Shown: piece by piece, positions 15,139 to 24,632 of the stretch
How the letters are laid out: every line of letters begins with the position of its first letter
How positions within the stretch are numbered: the first letter of the stretch is position 1
Assembly (NCBI RefSeq): GCF_001559595.1
Contig: NZ_LNTY01000036.1
Span: forward strand, 62,001 to 126,000
From: Enterovibrio coralii
Lineage (GTDB): Bacteria; Pseudomonadota; Gammaproteobacteria; Enterobacterales; Vibrionaceae
Reading direction: 5' to 3'
DNA length: 64,000 nucleotides
The notes under the pieces: model-generated
What the model was told of the DNA's origin: nothing
Seen by the model: the letters and a program-made list of their open reading frames with translations, nothing else
Database searches by the model: none
Translations under genes and position numbers: made by a program

Positions 15139-17588
15139 GAAGGATGAAACGCTGTTTGTACTTGCTGGTTATTGGCTTGCTGTTGTCTGCGCCCGTTTGG
15201 CCGAATCAAAAAATTAACCCGACAGGGCGAGACATCACGCTCACATCTCTGTTGCGCGTAAGTGACAGTGTCATTGGGGAAACCGAACTCACTATAACTG
15301 CGGACGATCAGATCCTCTTGCCCAAAGCATCGACGATCACGGCGTTGTCGGACATGGTCAATGACGATGTCCTTGCAACCTTGCAATCGGTTGAAAAAAA
15401 CCTTCTTGCATCCTCGAACTTTGAAGCGGCGGGACTGACGTTAACCTTTGATTTTTCAAGTTTGGAATGCGTCATCGCGATACCAACCGATTTGATGAAA
15501 ACACAACAGCTTTCTGTTGAAGGTCAAAAAGCGAATGTCGCCTTTCTAGAACCATCAAATCTTAACGGCTATCTGAATGTGTCGGTTTCAAACTCATTGA
15601 TACAGTTGCCTGATGCGGATGATGAAAAACTGAGCCACTACAACCACCGTTTTGATGCTGGCTTGAACTATCGAAGATTATCACTGGAATATGAATCATC
15701 GTTTAGCGACGCAGAAGGGCTAGAAAGTGTCTATGTAAGAGAAGGCACACGCTTAAATCTGGATTTTCCGTCATATGGCACGCGCCTTGTGGTTGGCGAT
15801 ATGTTCAACACGGGAACCGTCTTTCAAGACAGTGTTGATATTGCAGGTATTGGTCTCTCGCGAGACTTCTCACTCATTCCAACGCGCAATGTCCGCCCTA
15901 AAGCGGCACAGACATTTACTCTAACACGTACCTCTAGTGTGGATGTTGTTGTTGACGGCGCGGTCGTTCAACGATTCACCCTAAATGCAGGCACATATAA
16001 CCTCAATGACATTCCGATCGTGCAGGGTATCAATGACGTTGAGTTGATCATCACCGACGCGTCAGGTGAAGAGGAACGCATCAGCTTTGCGGTTGCGACG
16101 GGAAATGAACTGTTAGCGAGCGGGGAATATGAATATGCGTTTTTATTGGGTTCGCCTGCGCGCTTTGAAGATGATGAGATTAAATATGATACGGAACAAC
16201 GGATTCTGTCCGGCTACGTTGATGTTGGCGTCGCACCTTGGTTGACCTTGGGTATTAATGGACAAAAGCGAGAAGAGCTTTACCAATTTGGCGGGTCGGT
16301 GCTGTTTGCCTCCTCTCTAGGTATTACAGAACTCGTTGCCAGTAAAAGTGACCACCCGACGTTGGGGGATGGTTATGCTTATCGTTTTGCTCACGAAGCG
16401 GATATCCCAGAAGCGTTAACTTGGTTAACGCAGGTGAGTGTGCTTTACGATTACATTAGCCCAAATTTTAGTGGTGTTGACTCATTAGACAGCATGAGTT
16501 CACCACTGAATTCAGTGACGCATTTTGGGTCACTCTTTACTTCATTCGACCTCACATCAACACTGCGCTCTTCGCTGTCGCTGACCTACTCAAAAGGGGA
16601 CGGAGAAACCAACAATTACTGGTCTATCAGCCCTAGTTTCTCAGGCCAACTGTTTGCAACCCGTGCAACGTGGAGCACGCGCGCTGACTACCAGCAATTT
16701 CGCTCGGGTGATGACGCGTTTTGCCTTACCTTGACCCTAAGTTGGCCGCTTGGCAAAGCCACGCGTGTTGTTAGCCGAGTGCAAAGTGAAAACAACTTTG
16801 CGGGGGTGGATGTTAGCTATCGTGAAGGGATTGGTAATACTGGCGGAGTGTCAGCCTTCGCGTCCATTGAGCGAGATGACAGTCGAGACGCCAATATCAA
16901 TGGATCGTTCGACTACACGGGGAATCGATTTCAATTCAGCGCCGATCATTTCACGCGCTTTGAAAACATTAATGATGACGTAAGAAGCCACAACACACGC
17001 CTTCAGGTCGCGAGTGCGATTGCGTTCTCTGGTTCGGAATTCGCCATTGGGCGGGAAGTAGGGGAGGCCTTTGCGATAGTGAGCAAACATAAAAGTCTCG
17101 CGGACAACATCGTGGATGTAGACCCTGCCACAACAGATGGCTATTCCCGCGTTATCAGTAATTCTTCCAGCAATGTGCTAATTCCTGATCTCGTCGCTTA
17201 TAACCCTCAGTTCATCAGCTATGACGTTGATAATCTGCCACCCGGCTATGACTTGGGAGAAGGTGTTTTTTCGGTCAACCCCGGTTATAAGCAGGGCTAT
17301 CAACTGACAATCGGCTCTGACGCCGTGATTACCGCATTGGGCATTTTGAAGTTTAAAGGCAGCAAGAAACCAGTGCCTCTCACTGTTGGAGAAGCCATTT
17401 ATCTAGATGATGAAAGCGTTGCTCCCTTGGAATTCTTCACTAATCGCAAGGGACGATTCGCGATATCGGGAATGCGCCCAGGCAAGTACAAGCTACTCTT
17501 GAAAACCAACCCCAAACGAGAAATAGATATTGAGATAGAAGACAGCGGCGACACGCTGATGCGCTTGGGAGATCTATATGCAGATTAG
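15135..17588 (+). CDS. Outer-membrane pilus usher
   Basis: An 817-residue usher that forms the outer-membrane channel for pilus assembly. Signal peptide at ~1-23; N-terminal periplasmic domain to ~150; long barrel region with plug-like segment (RNVRPKAAQTFTL...VVVDGAVVQRF...NDIPIVQGINDVELII, ~250-315); C-terminal domain with DVDNLPPGYDLGEG and the EFFTNRKGRFAISGMRPGKY motif typical of archaic and CS1/CFA-type ushers. It overlaps chaperone 2 by 4 bp and the tip gene by 11 bp. Archaic (Csu-like) versus alternate (CFA/I-like) clade is unresolved. Confidence 0.87.
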   Translation: MRRMKRCLYLLVIGLLLSAPVWPNQKINPTGRDITLTSLLRVSDSVIGETELTITADDQILLPKASTITALSDMVNDDVLATLQSVEKNLLASSNFEAAGLTLTFDFSSLECVIAIPTDLMKTQQLSVEGQKANVAFLEPSNLNGYLNVSVSNSLIQLPDADDEKLSHYNHRFDAGLNYRRLSLEYESSFSDAEGLESVYVREGTRLNLDFPSYGTRLVVGDMFNTGTVFQDSVDIAGIGLSRDFSLIPTRNVRPKAAQTFTLTRTSSVDVVVDGAVVQRFTLNAGTYNLNDIPIVQGINDVELIITDASGEEERISFAVATGNELLASGEYEYAFLLGSPARFEDDEIKYDTEQRILSGYVDVGVAPWLTLGINGQKREELYQFGGSVLFASSLGITELVASKSDHPTLGDGYAYRFAHEADIPEALTWLTQVSVLYDYISPNFSGVDSLDSMSSPLNSVTHFGSLFTSFDLTSTLRSSLSLTYSKGDGETNNYWSISPSFSGQLFATRATWSTRADYQQFRSGDDAFCLTLTLSWPLGKATRVVSRVQSENNFAGVDVSYREGIGNTGGVSAFASIERDDSRDANINGSFDYTGNRFQFSADHFTRFENINDDVRSHNTRLQVASAIAFSGSEFAIGREVGEAFAIVSKHKSLADNIVDVDPATTDGYSRVISNSSSNVLIPDLVAYNPQFISYDVDNLPPGYDLGEGVFSVNPGYKQGYQLTIGSDAVITALGILKFKGSKKPVPLTVGEAIYLDDESVAPLEFFTNRKGRFAISGMRPGKYKLLLKTNPKREIDIEIEDSGDTLMRLGDLYAD

Positions 17589-18447
17589 AAAACTCGCCTT
17601 CTTCTGGCTGATGCTTTGTTATTCAGGTGTTGTAAATGCAGCTTGTGAAGCGTCGGTTGTCAGTTTAGAGCCCACAAACAGCGCGGCAAACTATGATGTT
17701 TTCGCCACGGGCAATTATCCGCTTCGTCAGCAATTTAAAGTGCGCACGTCAGTATCTGAGGGCTGTAAAGTCGTTGTCGTTTTAGATTTGGAAAACGATG
17801 TGTCCGCACTGACAAATGCCACGCGAGAAAGCATGCGCTTTGATTGGTACGCCGCCGAAGGGTATCTGCAAGCCGACAAATGGTTGCTTGAGTTGGATAG
17901 TGAAAACACTGAGGCAGAATTTGAGTTTCGATTCATTGGCGGGCAATGGCTTGAAGCGGGTACCTATAAGAATCGGTTACGCGCATCGCTGTTCAAGGAG
18001 AACTCTGCGATGGAAATGGATCAGATGACGTTAAATGTCGAAGTATCGGTGTTGCCCAGTGCAAGAATTCAGTTTTATGGTCTGTCGCAGCGTCACTTCA
18101 ATCTCGATCTTGGCTCGCTGAAATCGAACAAAATCATTAACTATGCACCAAGATTGTGGGTGGAAAGCACGGCACCTTATTCTCTCTCTGTAGACTCTCA
18201 ATTTAATGGCAAGCTTCGCCATCAATCTCAAAATGCGATGTGGGATTTGGACTATCAGATGCTGATTGCTAATGAAGCTATTCCTCTCGACGGAACGCAA
18301 AGACGATGGACGAGGAGTCATTCTACTGCCGGCACACCGCTACCGATTCAAATCATTATTGGGGATACAGAGCGTAAAGCTGGCGGAAAGTATAGCGATA
18401 CCGTCCATATCTCTATCGCCCCAAGTCTGTCTATGGCGCCAGATTAA
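17578..18447 (+). CDS. Pilus tip subunit/adhesin, Csu-like
   Basis: A 289-residue exported protein (signal peptide to ~NAA, residue 21). It has two beta domains: an N-terminal one with a Cys pair (ACEASV, EGCKVV) and a C-terminal one that ends KAGGKYSDTVHISIAP, the strand typical of spore-coat-U pilins. Two-domain subunits at the end of such operons are tip adhesins (compare CsuE), so surface attachment is the likely role. It overlaps the usher by 11 bp, indicating one transcript. Confidence 0.78.
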   Translation: MQIRKLAFFWLMLCYSGVVNAACEASVVSLEPTNSAANYDVFATGNYPLRQQFKVRTSVSEGCKVVVVLDLENDVSALTNATRESMRFDWYAAEGYLQADKWLLELDSENTEAEFEFRFIGGQWLEAGTYKNRLRASLFKENSAMEMDQMTLNVEVSVLPSARIQFYGLSQRHFNLDLGSLKSNKIINYAPRLWVESTAPYSLSVDSQFNGKLRHQSQNAMWDLDYQMLIANEAIPLDGTQRRWTRSHSTAGTPLPIQIIIGDTERKAGGKYSDTVHISIAPSLSMAPD

Positions 18448-18555
18448 ACGGCATTTTGTGCGTGTTTTCGGGGTTCAAATCTTGCCGAATATACAAATAC
18501 TTGTCGCTACAGCCACTATACTCCCTTCAATAAAAGGCCAAGGAGAGAAGACGCA

Positions 18556-19764
18556 TTGAAGTGGGATAAAGCCAAATGGGACAAGGTTGTTAACCTGTTA
18601 CTCTACCTTCGACACATCTTGATTGCCGGTCTCGTCTTTATCAATGGCGTCATCATCTTTCGCGCAGTATGGGGTCAAAAACTCGACCTTGTTGCTCTCT
18701 TCAATATCAAGAATTTCACCAACATAGACTGGGCACATGCCGCAAATGGCCCTTGGCTGTTACTCGGCGTGTTTCTGATGCTCAATGCATTGGGCTTGTT
18801 ATATCGCGCGCGCGTTGCTTGGGCGGTGAGTCTGATTTTGCTCATCATTGCGTTCACGTTTAACTGGCACTTCTTCCCACACTTAGGAAAGCACTTATAC
18901 CTCAGTGCTGGGACAGCAGTTTTGCTCTTTATGTTGGGCAAAGATTTTCACCGTTCGAGTGCGACGGCGGGGGGGATCGCAGCCTTCATCAGTTTTGCCG
19001 TATTGCTGTTTTATTCAACTTACGGAGCCCTGTATTTCGGCGGTGGGTTCCACCCGCAAATTCATGATTTGATGACCGCATTTTACTTCTCCATGGTCAC
19101 CATGACTACCGTTGGGTATGGCGACATCATTCCTCAAACGGAGACGGCGAGGTTGTTTACCGTCTCTGTCATCATTGCGGGTATCACGGTGTTCGCAACG
19201 TCGTTAACGACAGTTTTTGGTCCAATCATTAAAGGTGGCTTAAACAAGCTGGTAAAAGGAGCGCAGAAGCCAATGAATCGGAAGAATCATTTCCTCGTGT
19301 GTGGCACATCTGTGCTGGCAGTCAGTACGGTGTGGCAGCTTTCCAAGCGGGATTTACCCGTCACACTGCTTACCATTGAAGACGAGGACAAATTCCCGGC
19401 GATCGAACAGCGTATCGGCAAGAAAATTGACATCTTGTCCGGTGACAGCACAGACAGTGAATTTCTGACCAATGCCGGTGCAGAGCAATGTCGTGCTGTG
19501 CTGGCACTCACAGAAGACGATGCGACCAACGCCTTTATTGTGCTGTCGGTAAAAGCCATCTCGCCAGACATTAAAGTGGTGGCGGCAGTGAATGATGCCA
19601 AGAACTTGAACAAGGTGAAGCAGGTAAATGCGGACGTGCTTATTTCACCTCAACTGTTTGGCAGCATGATTCTGGCAAGCGTGTTGTCTGGCGAGTCAAT
19701 AGATAACGACCAGCTGCTTGATATGCTTCTTGGCTCAGGCAAAGGGCTGATGAAAGAGGACTAA
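18556..19764 (+). CDS. kch: Voltage-gated potassium channel, Kch-type
   Basis: A 402-residue K+ channel. Six or so membrane segments lie in residues 12-225; the selectivity filter TTVGYGD is at 184-190; a cytoplasmic RCK/TrkA-N domain follows (~240-390, beginning NHFLVCGTSVLAVS), with GDSTDSEFLTNAGAEQC as the nucleotide-binding half. E. coli Kch is of similar length (417). Translation starts with TTG at 18556, supported by AGGAGAG a few bases upstream. Stands alone after the pilus operon. Confidence 0.9.
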   Translation: MKWDKAKWDKVVNLLLYLRHILIAGLVFINGVIIFRAVWGQKLDLVALFNIKNFTNIDWAHAANGPWLLLGVFLMLNALGLLYRARVAWAVSLILLIIAFTFNWHFFPHLGKHLYLSAGTAVLLFMLGKDFHRSSATAGGIAAFISFAVLLFYSTYGALYFGGGFHPQIHDLMTAFYFSMVTMTTVGYGDIIPQTETARLFTVSVIIAGITVFATSLTTVFGPIIKGGLNKLVKGAQKPMNRKNHFLVCGTSVLAVSTVWQLSKRDLPVTLLTIEDEDKFPAIEQRIGKKIDILSGDSTDSEFLTNAGAEQCRAVLALTEDDATNAFIVLSVKAISPDIKVVAAVNDAKNLNKVKQVNADVLISPQLFGSMILASVLSGESIDNDQLLDMLLGSGKGLMKED

Positions 19765-19768
19765 GTCG

Positions 19769-20656
19769 TTACCTGTGCCTCTGGCCGTAAAGGGTATAGG
19801 TGACAAGCGTTGTCAGAATAATCCCCGCGCCGAGCGCAACAGAAAGCGAGGGAGCTTCACCAAGTATCAACCAAACCAACAAAGGGCCAAATAGGATTTC
19901 TAACAGCAATATCAAGCTTGCTTCTGCGGCGGGCAAGTAACGTGGCCCTAGGTTGATAAACAGAAACGAGCACGGCAACACAACGCAGCAAAGCATAAAC
20001 ACGAATACAGCATGTAGGGGGGGTAATTCAAAAGGTTTCGCCCCTGCTATGAGTGCAATTACCGCTGTAAATAACCCTCCATAAATCAAGAATACCGTGG
20101 CATACCGCGCCTGTGTTTTGCGCAGCATGATGAGATACACCGACATGGATAACGCGGTAACCAAAGCTAACGAATCGCCTTCAAGCTCGGCGGTGGTTGG
20201 TTGATAGCCAAATACTAGCCATATGCCGCCAACGGACACCAGAATTGCGATAACGGTTGAGCGCGCAAGTTTCTCCTTCAAGAAAAAGAAAGCCAGAACA
20301 GCAGTGATCAATGGCGCGGTGTTGGCGATCACTAAGGTGCTGGTGACTTGGGTATTGTCCAAGGAAAACACGAAGCAAATCGTGGATGCGGCGAGCAAGA
20401 GAGCCGTGAGCAAGGTACTAATAGAGGGCTTGAAAAAGTGCTGTTCAATGATCGATTTGTCGTTGTGCCACTGAACGAGAAAATAAACGATAGAGGGCAG
20501 TAAGCCACGCCAAAAGATCAGCGTCCATGGGTCGCTATCAATCAAGCGCACTAACAAGCTGTCAAAGCTTAAAATCATTACGCCAATAAGCGTGTAAAGG
20601 CGTCCTTTGGATTCACCTTGCAGGCCAGTCAACCTGCTTGAAAGGGTTGCAAACAT
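19769..20656 (-). CDS. DMT-family (EamA) transporter
   Basis: A 295-residue inner-membrane protein with ten predicted membrane segments in two EamA repeats (the first includes VIANTAPLITAVLAFFFLKEKL, the second EASLILLLEILFGPLLVWLILGE). Family members export amino acids or metabolites. It begins 9 bp after the restored stop of the upstream APC permease, so the two are likely one operon; the pair may handle related amino acids. Substrate unknown. Confidence 0.85.
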   Translation of the reverse strand: MFATLSSRLTGLQGESKGRLYTLIGVMILSFDSLLVRLIDSDPWTLIFWRGLLPSIVYFLVQWHNDKSIIEQHFFKPSISTLLTALLLAASTICFVFSLDNTQVTSTLVIANTAPLITAVLAFFFLKEKLARSTVIAILVSVGGIWLVFGYQPTTAELEGDSLALVTALSMSVYLIMLRKTQARYATVFLIYGGLFTAVIALIAGAKPFELPPLHAVFVFMLCCVVLPCSFLFINLGPRYLPAAEASLILLLEILFGPLLVWLILGEAPSLSVALGAGIILTTLVTYTLYGQRHR

Positions 20657-20665
20657 CGGTTTCTG

Positions 20666-21960
20666 CTAGTCAGAGTTATTGGTATTCGGTTCACGCCAGC
20701 CAATTGCCAAGCTAAGCAAAATGGCACCTGCCAATGTCCCACATTGTAGCCAAAGGCCAGCATGATCATTTCAGCGATAAAGGTCGTAAAAATCCCGACC
20801 ATAAAAATGAAACCGATCGCTAGAAGCAATGCGTTCGCATGGCACGCCTTTCGCCTGCGCCAGCATACGACAAAAACAGCGATGTAGCAGGCAAGGAAAG
20901 TGGCACTGGCGACATTGGCAATGAAGGAGAGGTTGAAAAAGTTAGTCAGCAGCATAACCAGCGCAATCAGTAAAAAGAACCCCTTACTGCCCCCTGCAAA
21001 CATAGTTTGTCTGAATGCAGATGGCAGAATGCCTGAGCCTCCCATCTCTTTTGACACGTTTAACATAGAAAATACATTCGCCACGATGGAAGAGGCGGTC
21101 GCGAAGAGCGCGGCGACAGACACAAGGAAAAAGCCAAAGCTCCCGAGTATTGGTGCAGCGGCTTGCGCGACGGCTGTGTCAGTGTATTTGATAAGATCTT
21201 CTGGGCTCACATTGCCCAACACAACCAGTGCCAGTACCACATAAAGTACAATCACTAACCCAATGGCGAGCATAAAGGCGCGAGGCATATCTTTTTCTGG
21301 GTTGGAGACATCGGCTGAGGCACTGGCCATGAGTCCAAATCCCGAATAGGCGAAGAAGGCCAGCCCAATGCTGGAAAACATCATGGAGGAAGAAACATCT
21401 TGATGCACATCGAGCATACTTGGTTTGAGCGTAATCGCACCGACCACGATGAAAAGAAACAGGATGATAAGTTTCACTGCCACTAAAACAAGCTCGACAC
21501 GCCCAACTGTTTTTGAGCCAAGCAAGTTAATGATGGTCAGTAACACCATGATGCCTGTAGCGTAAATATTGACCCAATCACTGTGCTCGGGCTGATGTAG
21601 AATGCGTGCGGCATATGCCCCAAAGGCCTTCGCGATCAACGCGAGCGTGAGTATTAAGGTAATCAAATAAAGGCAAGCGAGCGCGCGCTCAACAACGGGC
21701 GAGCCCATTCCCAGCGCAAAGAAATCGGTAACACCACCGCGGGATGGGTAAACAGCACTGAGTCTGGCGTAAGAGTATCCTGAAAACAGAGCTGCGATGC
21801 CGGCGAGCACAAAAGCTATCCAGGTGTCTCCCCGGACATTGATTGCAATTTGGCCGAGCAAGGCAAAGACCCCTGCACCCACCATCGAACCAATACCTAA
21901 TGCTGCCACGCCCCAGATGCTGATATGCCTGTGATGATGGAGAGGATTTGAGTCTGACAT
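20666..21960 (-). pseudogene. APC-family amino acid permease, C-terminus frameshifted
   Basis: An amino acid/polyamine permease of ~431 residues with about 12 membrane segments; starts MSDSNPLHHHRHISIWG and has the APC motif GIGSMVGAGVFALLG (~residues 21-35). Read as given, the frame runs on to 20629 with an implausible polar tail and would overlap the next gene. Adding one base near 20761 (restoring ATGGCTGG on the coding strand) gives GLWLQCGTLAGAILLSLAIG and a stop at 20666, 9 bp before the DMT gene. The break therefore looks like a sequence error or very recent mutation. AAGGAA ribosome site before the ATG. Confidence 0.82.
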
Positions 21961-22113
21961 CCGTATTCCTTGGGGCGACTGCGATTCAGTATCAAGGAGA
22001 ATAGTTCATCTGTTTGAGGGCATATGACGCGGATCAGTGACAAATGCCGTGATGCTCAATATTTAGCGGCAACACGGCAATGATTTCGATAGGACAAATT
22101 GCAGGCGAGCTTG

Positions 22114-22842
22114 CTAGGTAGAGATGCCTATGTGCTCTTTGAGTGGCTTAAGAAAGCGGCGGCTGACAGGAACTTGAAAGCGGCTTGTTGTTGTAACTTC
22201 CGCTAGCCCGTTATCAAGCAATTTTATCTCACGAATATGATTCACATTGACCAAATACTGTCGATGGCAACGGATCAGCGGGGTTTTTTCTTCCAAGGTT
22301 TTCAACGTGAGTTGCGTGGTGCCATTCAATTGTGAAGATTGAATATGAACACCGCTTAAATCTGACTTAACGCTCTCAACTTCGCTGGTGGGCACGAGCA
22401 ATATACGGTTATGACCCGAACAAGGTATTTGCGCCAGTGAGCTGGACGCCAGCGGTGAGAAGTTTTGTTGTTGTGTCAGCGTATTGAGGCTTTTTTGAAG
22501 CCGCAGAACGGTTTTTTGTAAACGAGACGGCTCGACAGGCTTCAACAAATAATCAAACGCATTATCTTCAAATGCCTGCAGAGCATAGTCGTCGTACGCC
22601 GTTACAAAAACCACGTAAGGCATGTTATTCGGGTCCAACATAGAAAGAAGCTCTAAGCCAGATACCTGAGGCATTTGAATATCAAGAAAGACGACATCTG
22701 GCCGGAACGCATTTATTTTCTGCAAGCCAATGATCGCGTTTGGGGCATCATCAATGACATTTACGATCCCCGTTTCCGTCAACAGCTCGGTGAGCTCTTC
22801 TCGGGCAAACTGTTCGTCATCAATAACAAGGGCGGTTAGCAT
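22114..22842 (-). CDS. btsR: LytTR-family response regulator BtsR (YehT)
   Basis: A 242-residue response regulator: receiver domain (1-~115) with phospho-acceptor Asp54 in VVFLDIQMP and conserved DD at 8-9 and Lys in LLKPVEP, then a LytTR DNA-binding domain (~140-240) including CHRQYLVNVNHIREI. It overlaps the sensor kinase gene by 7 bp. In E. coli BtsS/BtsR respond to extracellular pyruvate and activate the transporter gene btsT; the CstA-type transporter next door makes the same circuit likely here. Confidence 0.9.
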   Translation of the reverse strand: MLTALVIDDEQFAREELTELLTETGIVNVIDDAPNAIIGLQKINAFRPDVVFLDIQMPQVSGLELLSMLDPNNMPYVVFVTAYDDYALQAFEDNAFDYLLKPVEPSRLQKTVLRLQKSLNTLTQQQNFSPLASSSLAQIPCSGHNRILLVPTSEVESVKSDLSGVHIQSSQLNGTTQLTLKTLEEKTPLIRCHRQYLVNVNHIREIKLLDNGLAEVTTTSRFQVPVSRRFLKPLKEHIGIST

Positions 22843-24532
22843 GTTGCTTCAATACTCTTGTGAGCTATAACGGACGGGATGATAAACGTCATTCGCGTGA
22901 ATTGGTTTGGTTGCATATCGATTTTTAGCGATGCATCACGGCCAAAATGGTTTTCTAATCGTTTAGTCACAATTTCCATGCCCAGCCCTTGATGGTCGGG
23001 GTTTGGAGGCTGATATGTTCCGGCGTTGTCTTCGACGACAATGGCAAATCCATTTTCAGTTTCCTCACTGAAAATACGAATCTCTCCACCTTCAAGGGAT
23101 TGCGATATTCCATGTTTAATGGCGTTTTCCACCAACGGCTGAAGCGTAAAGCTTGGAAGTGCGATATCCAGCAAGTGATCTTGAATATCGATGACCACAT
23201 TCAGTCTGTCGGTAAAGCGCGCTTTCTCGATGCTCAAATAGGCATTCACATGCGCTAACTCTTCTCGAAGCGTCACCGTGTTGATGTTCTGCTTGAGATT
23301 ACTTCTAAAGAACTGCGACAAGTTTTGAATCAGTTCGCGTGCCTTGTCCGGATTGCGACGGATAACCGCACTGATGGTGTTCAAAGCATTAAACAAGAAA
23401 TGCGGGTTAATCTGTGCTTGAAGCAGCTTAATTTCTGATTGTGTCAGCAAGGACTTCTGCTGTAAGTAGCCGCTAAACAAAATCTGGCTCGACAGCAGCT
23501 GCGCGATACCTTCTGCCATCGACATATTGATGGTGGAAAACAGCTTGTGCTTACGCTCGTAAAGCTTGATGGTTCCGACGACCTCATCGCCAGAACGCAA
23601 AGGAATAATGAGTGCTGAGCCCAGTTTGCAGTCGGGAGAAATAGAGCACTGATAGGGATTTTCGCTGCCATCGTGGTAGATAATTTTGTCCATCGCGATT
23701 GCGTCTTTGGTTGCTTGCGAGGAAATCACGGTATCTGGCAAGTGGTGGTCATCGCCAATGCTACAAAGGCGAGGATTTTTTCCTTATCACTAATGGCAAC
23801 CGCACCCACACGCGTTTCTTCGTAAACGATGCGGGCGATTTTCCCCGCGTTTTGGCTGTTAAATCCGCTATGCAAAATGCCGACACATCGCTCTGCGATT
23901 TTGAGTGCCCGACGGGAAAAGGTCGCGGAGTATTTTTCGAAGATGGTTTTTTGATCCTGAAGGATGCTGACAAACAAGGCTGCACCAATGGAGTTGGCGA
24001 TGATCATCGGGGCTGCAATGGCAGACACCAATGCATAAGCTTGGTCGAAGGGTTTAGCGACCAAGAGGATGATGAGCATCTGTGCCACTTCAGCAAACAA
24101 GGTGATACAGAAAACGACCGCCGGATTGAACAGGGCAGTAAGCTGATTTCTCCGCACAAAATAGACGTGAAGCAAGCCGCCAATCAGTCCTTCTGCCGTG
24201 GTAGAAATTGCGCAGGCGACGTCTGTAAACCCACCCAAAGAATAGCGGTGAAGTCCGCCCGTCAGTCCGACAAAAAAGCCGACGACAGGTCCGCCAAAGA
24301 GGCCGCCCATGACGGCACCAATGGCGCGGGTATTTGCAATGGCGTCGTTAAATTGCAGCCCAAAGTAGCTGCCTAATACGCAAAAGCCAGAGAAAAGGAC
24401 ATAACAAATAATGCGGTGGCTTAAACGGGACGAAATGTTCAGCAGCGGAAGAATAATGGGCGTTTTACTCAACATGTATGCGAGTACAAGGTAAACACAC
24501 ATCTGCTGAAGTAGGGAGATGACAAGTTCCAT
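22836..24532 (-). pseudogene. btsS: BtsS-type (LytS/YehU) sensor kinase, one frameshift
   Basis: Full-length sensor of ~565 residues when one base is restored near 23761. The N-terminal part has a 5TMR-LYT membrane domain (GAVMGGLFGGPVVGFFVGLTGG), then a GAF-like region, then a His-kinase core (HFLFN phosphorylation motif, LVENAIKHG ATPase motif). As given, the first frame ends FVALAMTTTCQIP and the second begins at MPDTVISSQ; restoring TTTGTAGGCATTGGC yields FVGIGDDHHLPDTVISS, the conserved BtsS sequence. So a single missing G explains the break. Partner BtsR is coupled at the 3' end. Confidence 0.88.
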
Positions 24533-24582
24533 ATCAGGCCTTACAGGGAGTTTTCGCTATTTTATTCTCGTCTGAGGTAGAA

Positions 24583-24615
24583 ACAACAAGAGCCTGACAG
24601 TGCAGGCTCTTGTTC
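24583..24615 (-). terminator. Terminator after the CstA-type transporter
   Basis: On the minus strand AACAAGAGCCTG - CACTGT - CAGGCTCTTGTT then GTTTCT, just past the stop at 24633. Confidence 0.8.
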
Positions 24616-24632
24616 TTCGTCTTAATGATTCA

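Noticed and set aside
20629..20665. Extension of the APC permease into the DMT gene as a natural overlap
   Set aside because: The extra tail is implausibly polar, while one restored base gives a hydrophobic tail and a stop 9 bp before the next gene.
23726..23760. BtsS as a two-protein split sensor or programmed frameshift
   Set aside because: No slippery heptamer; the break removes the conserved GIGDDHH motif, and one added G restores it. The same defect recurs in unrelated genes.
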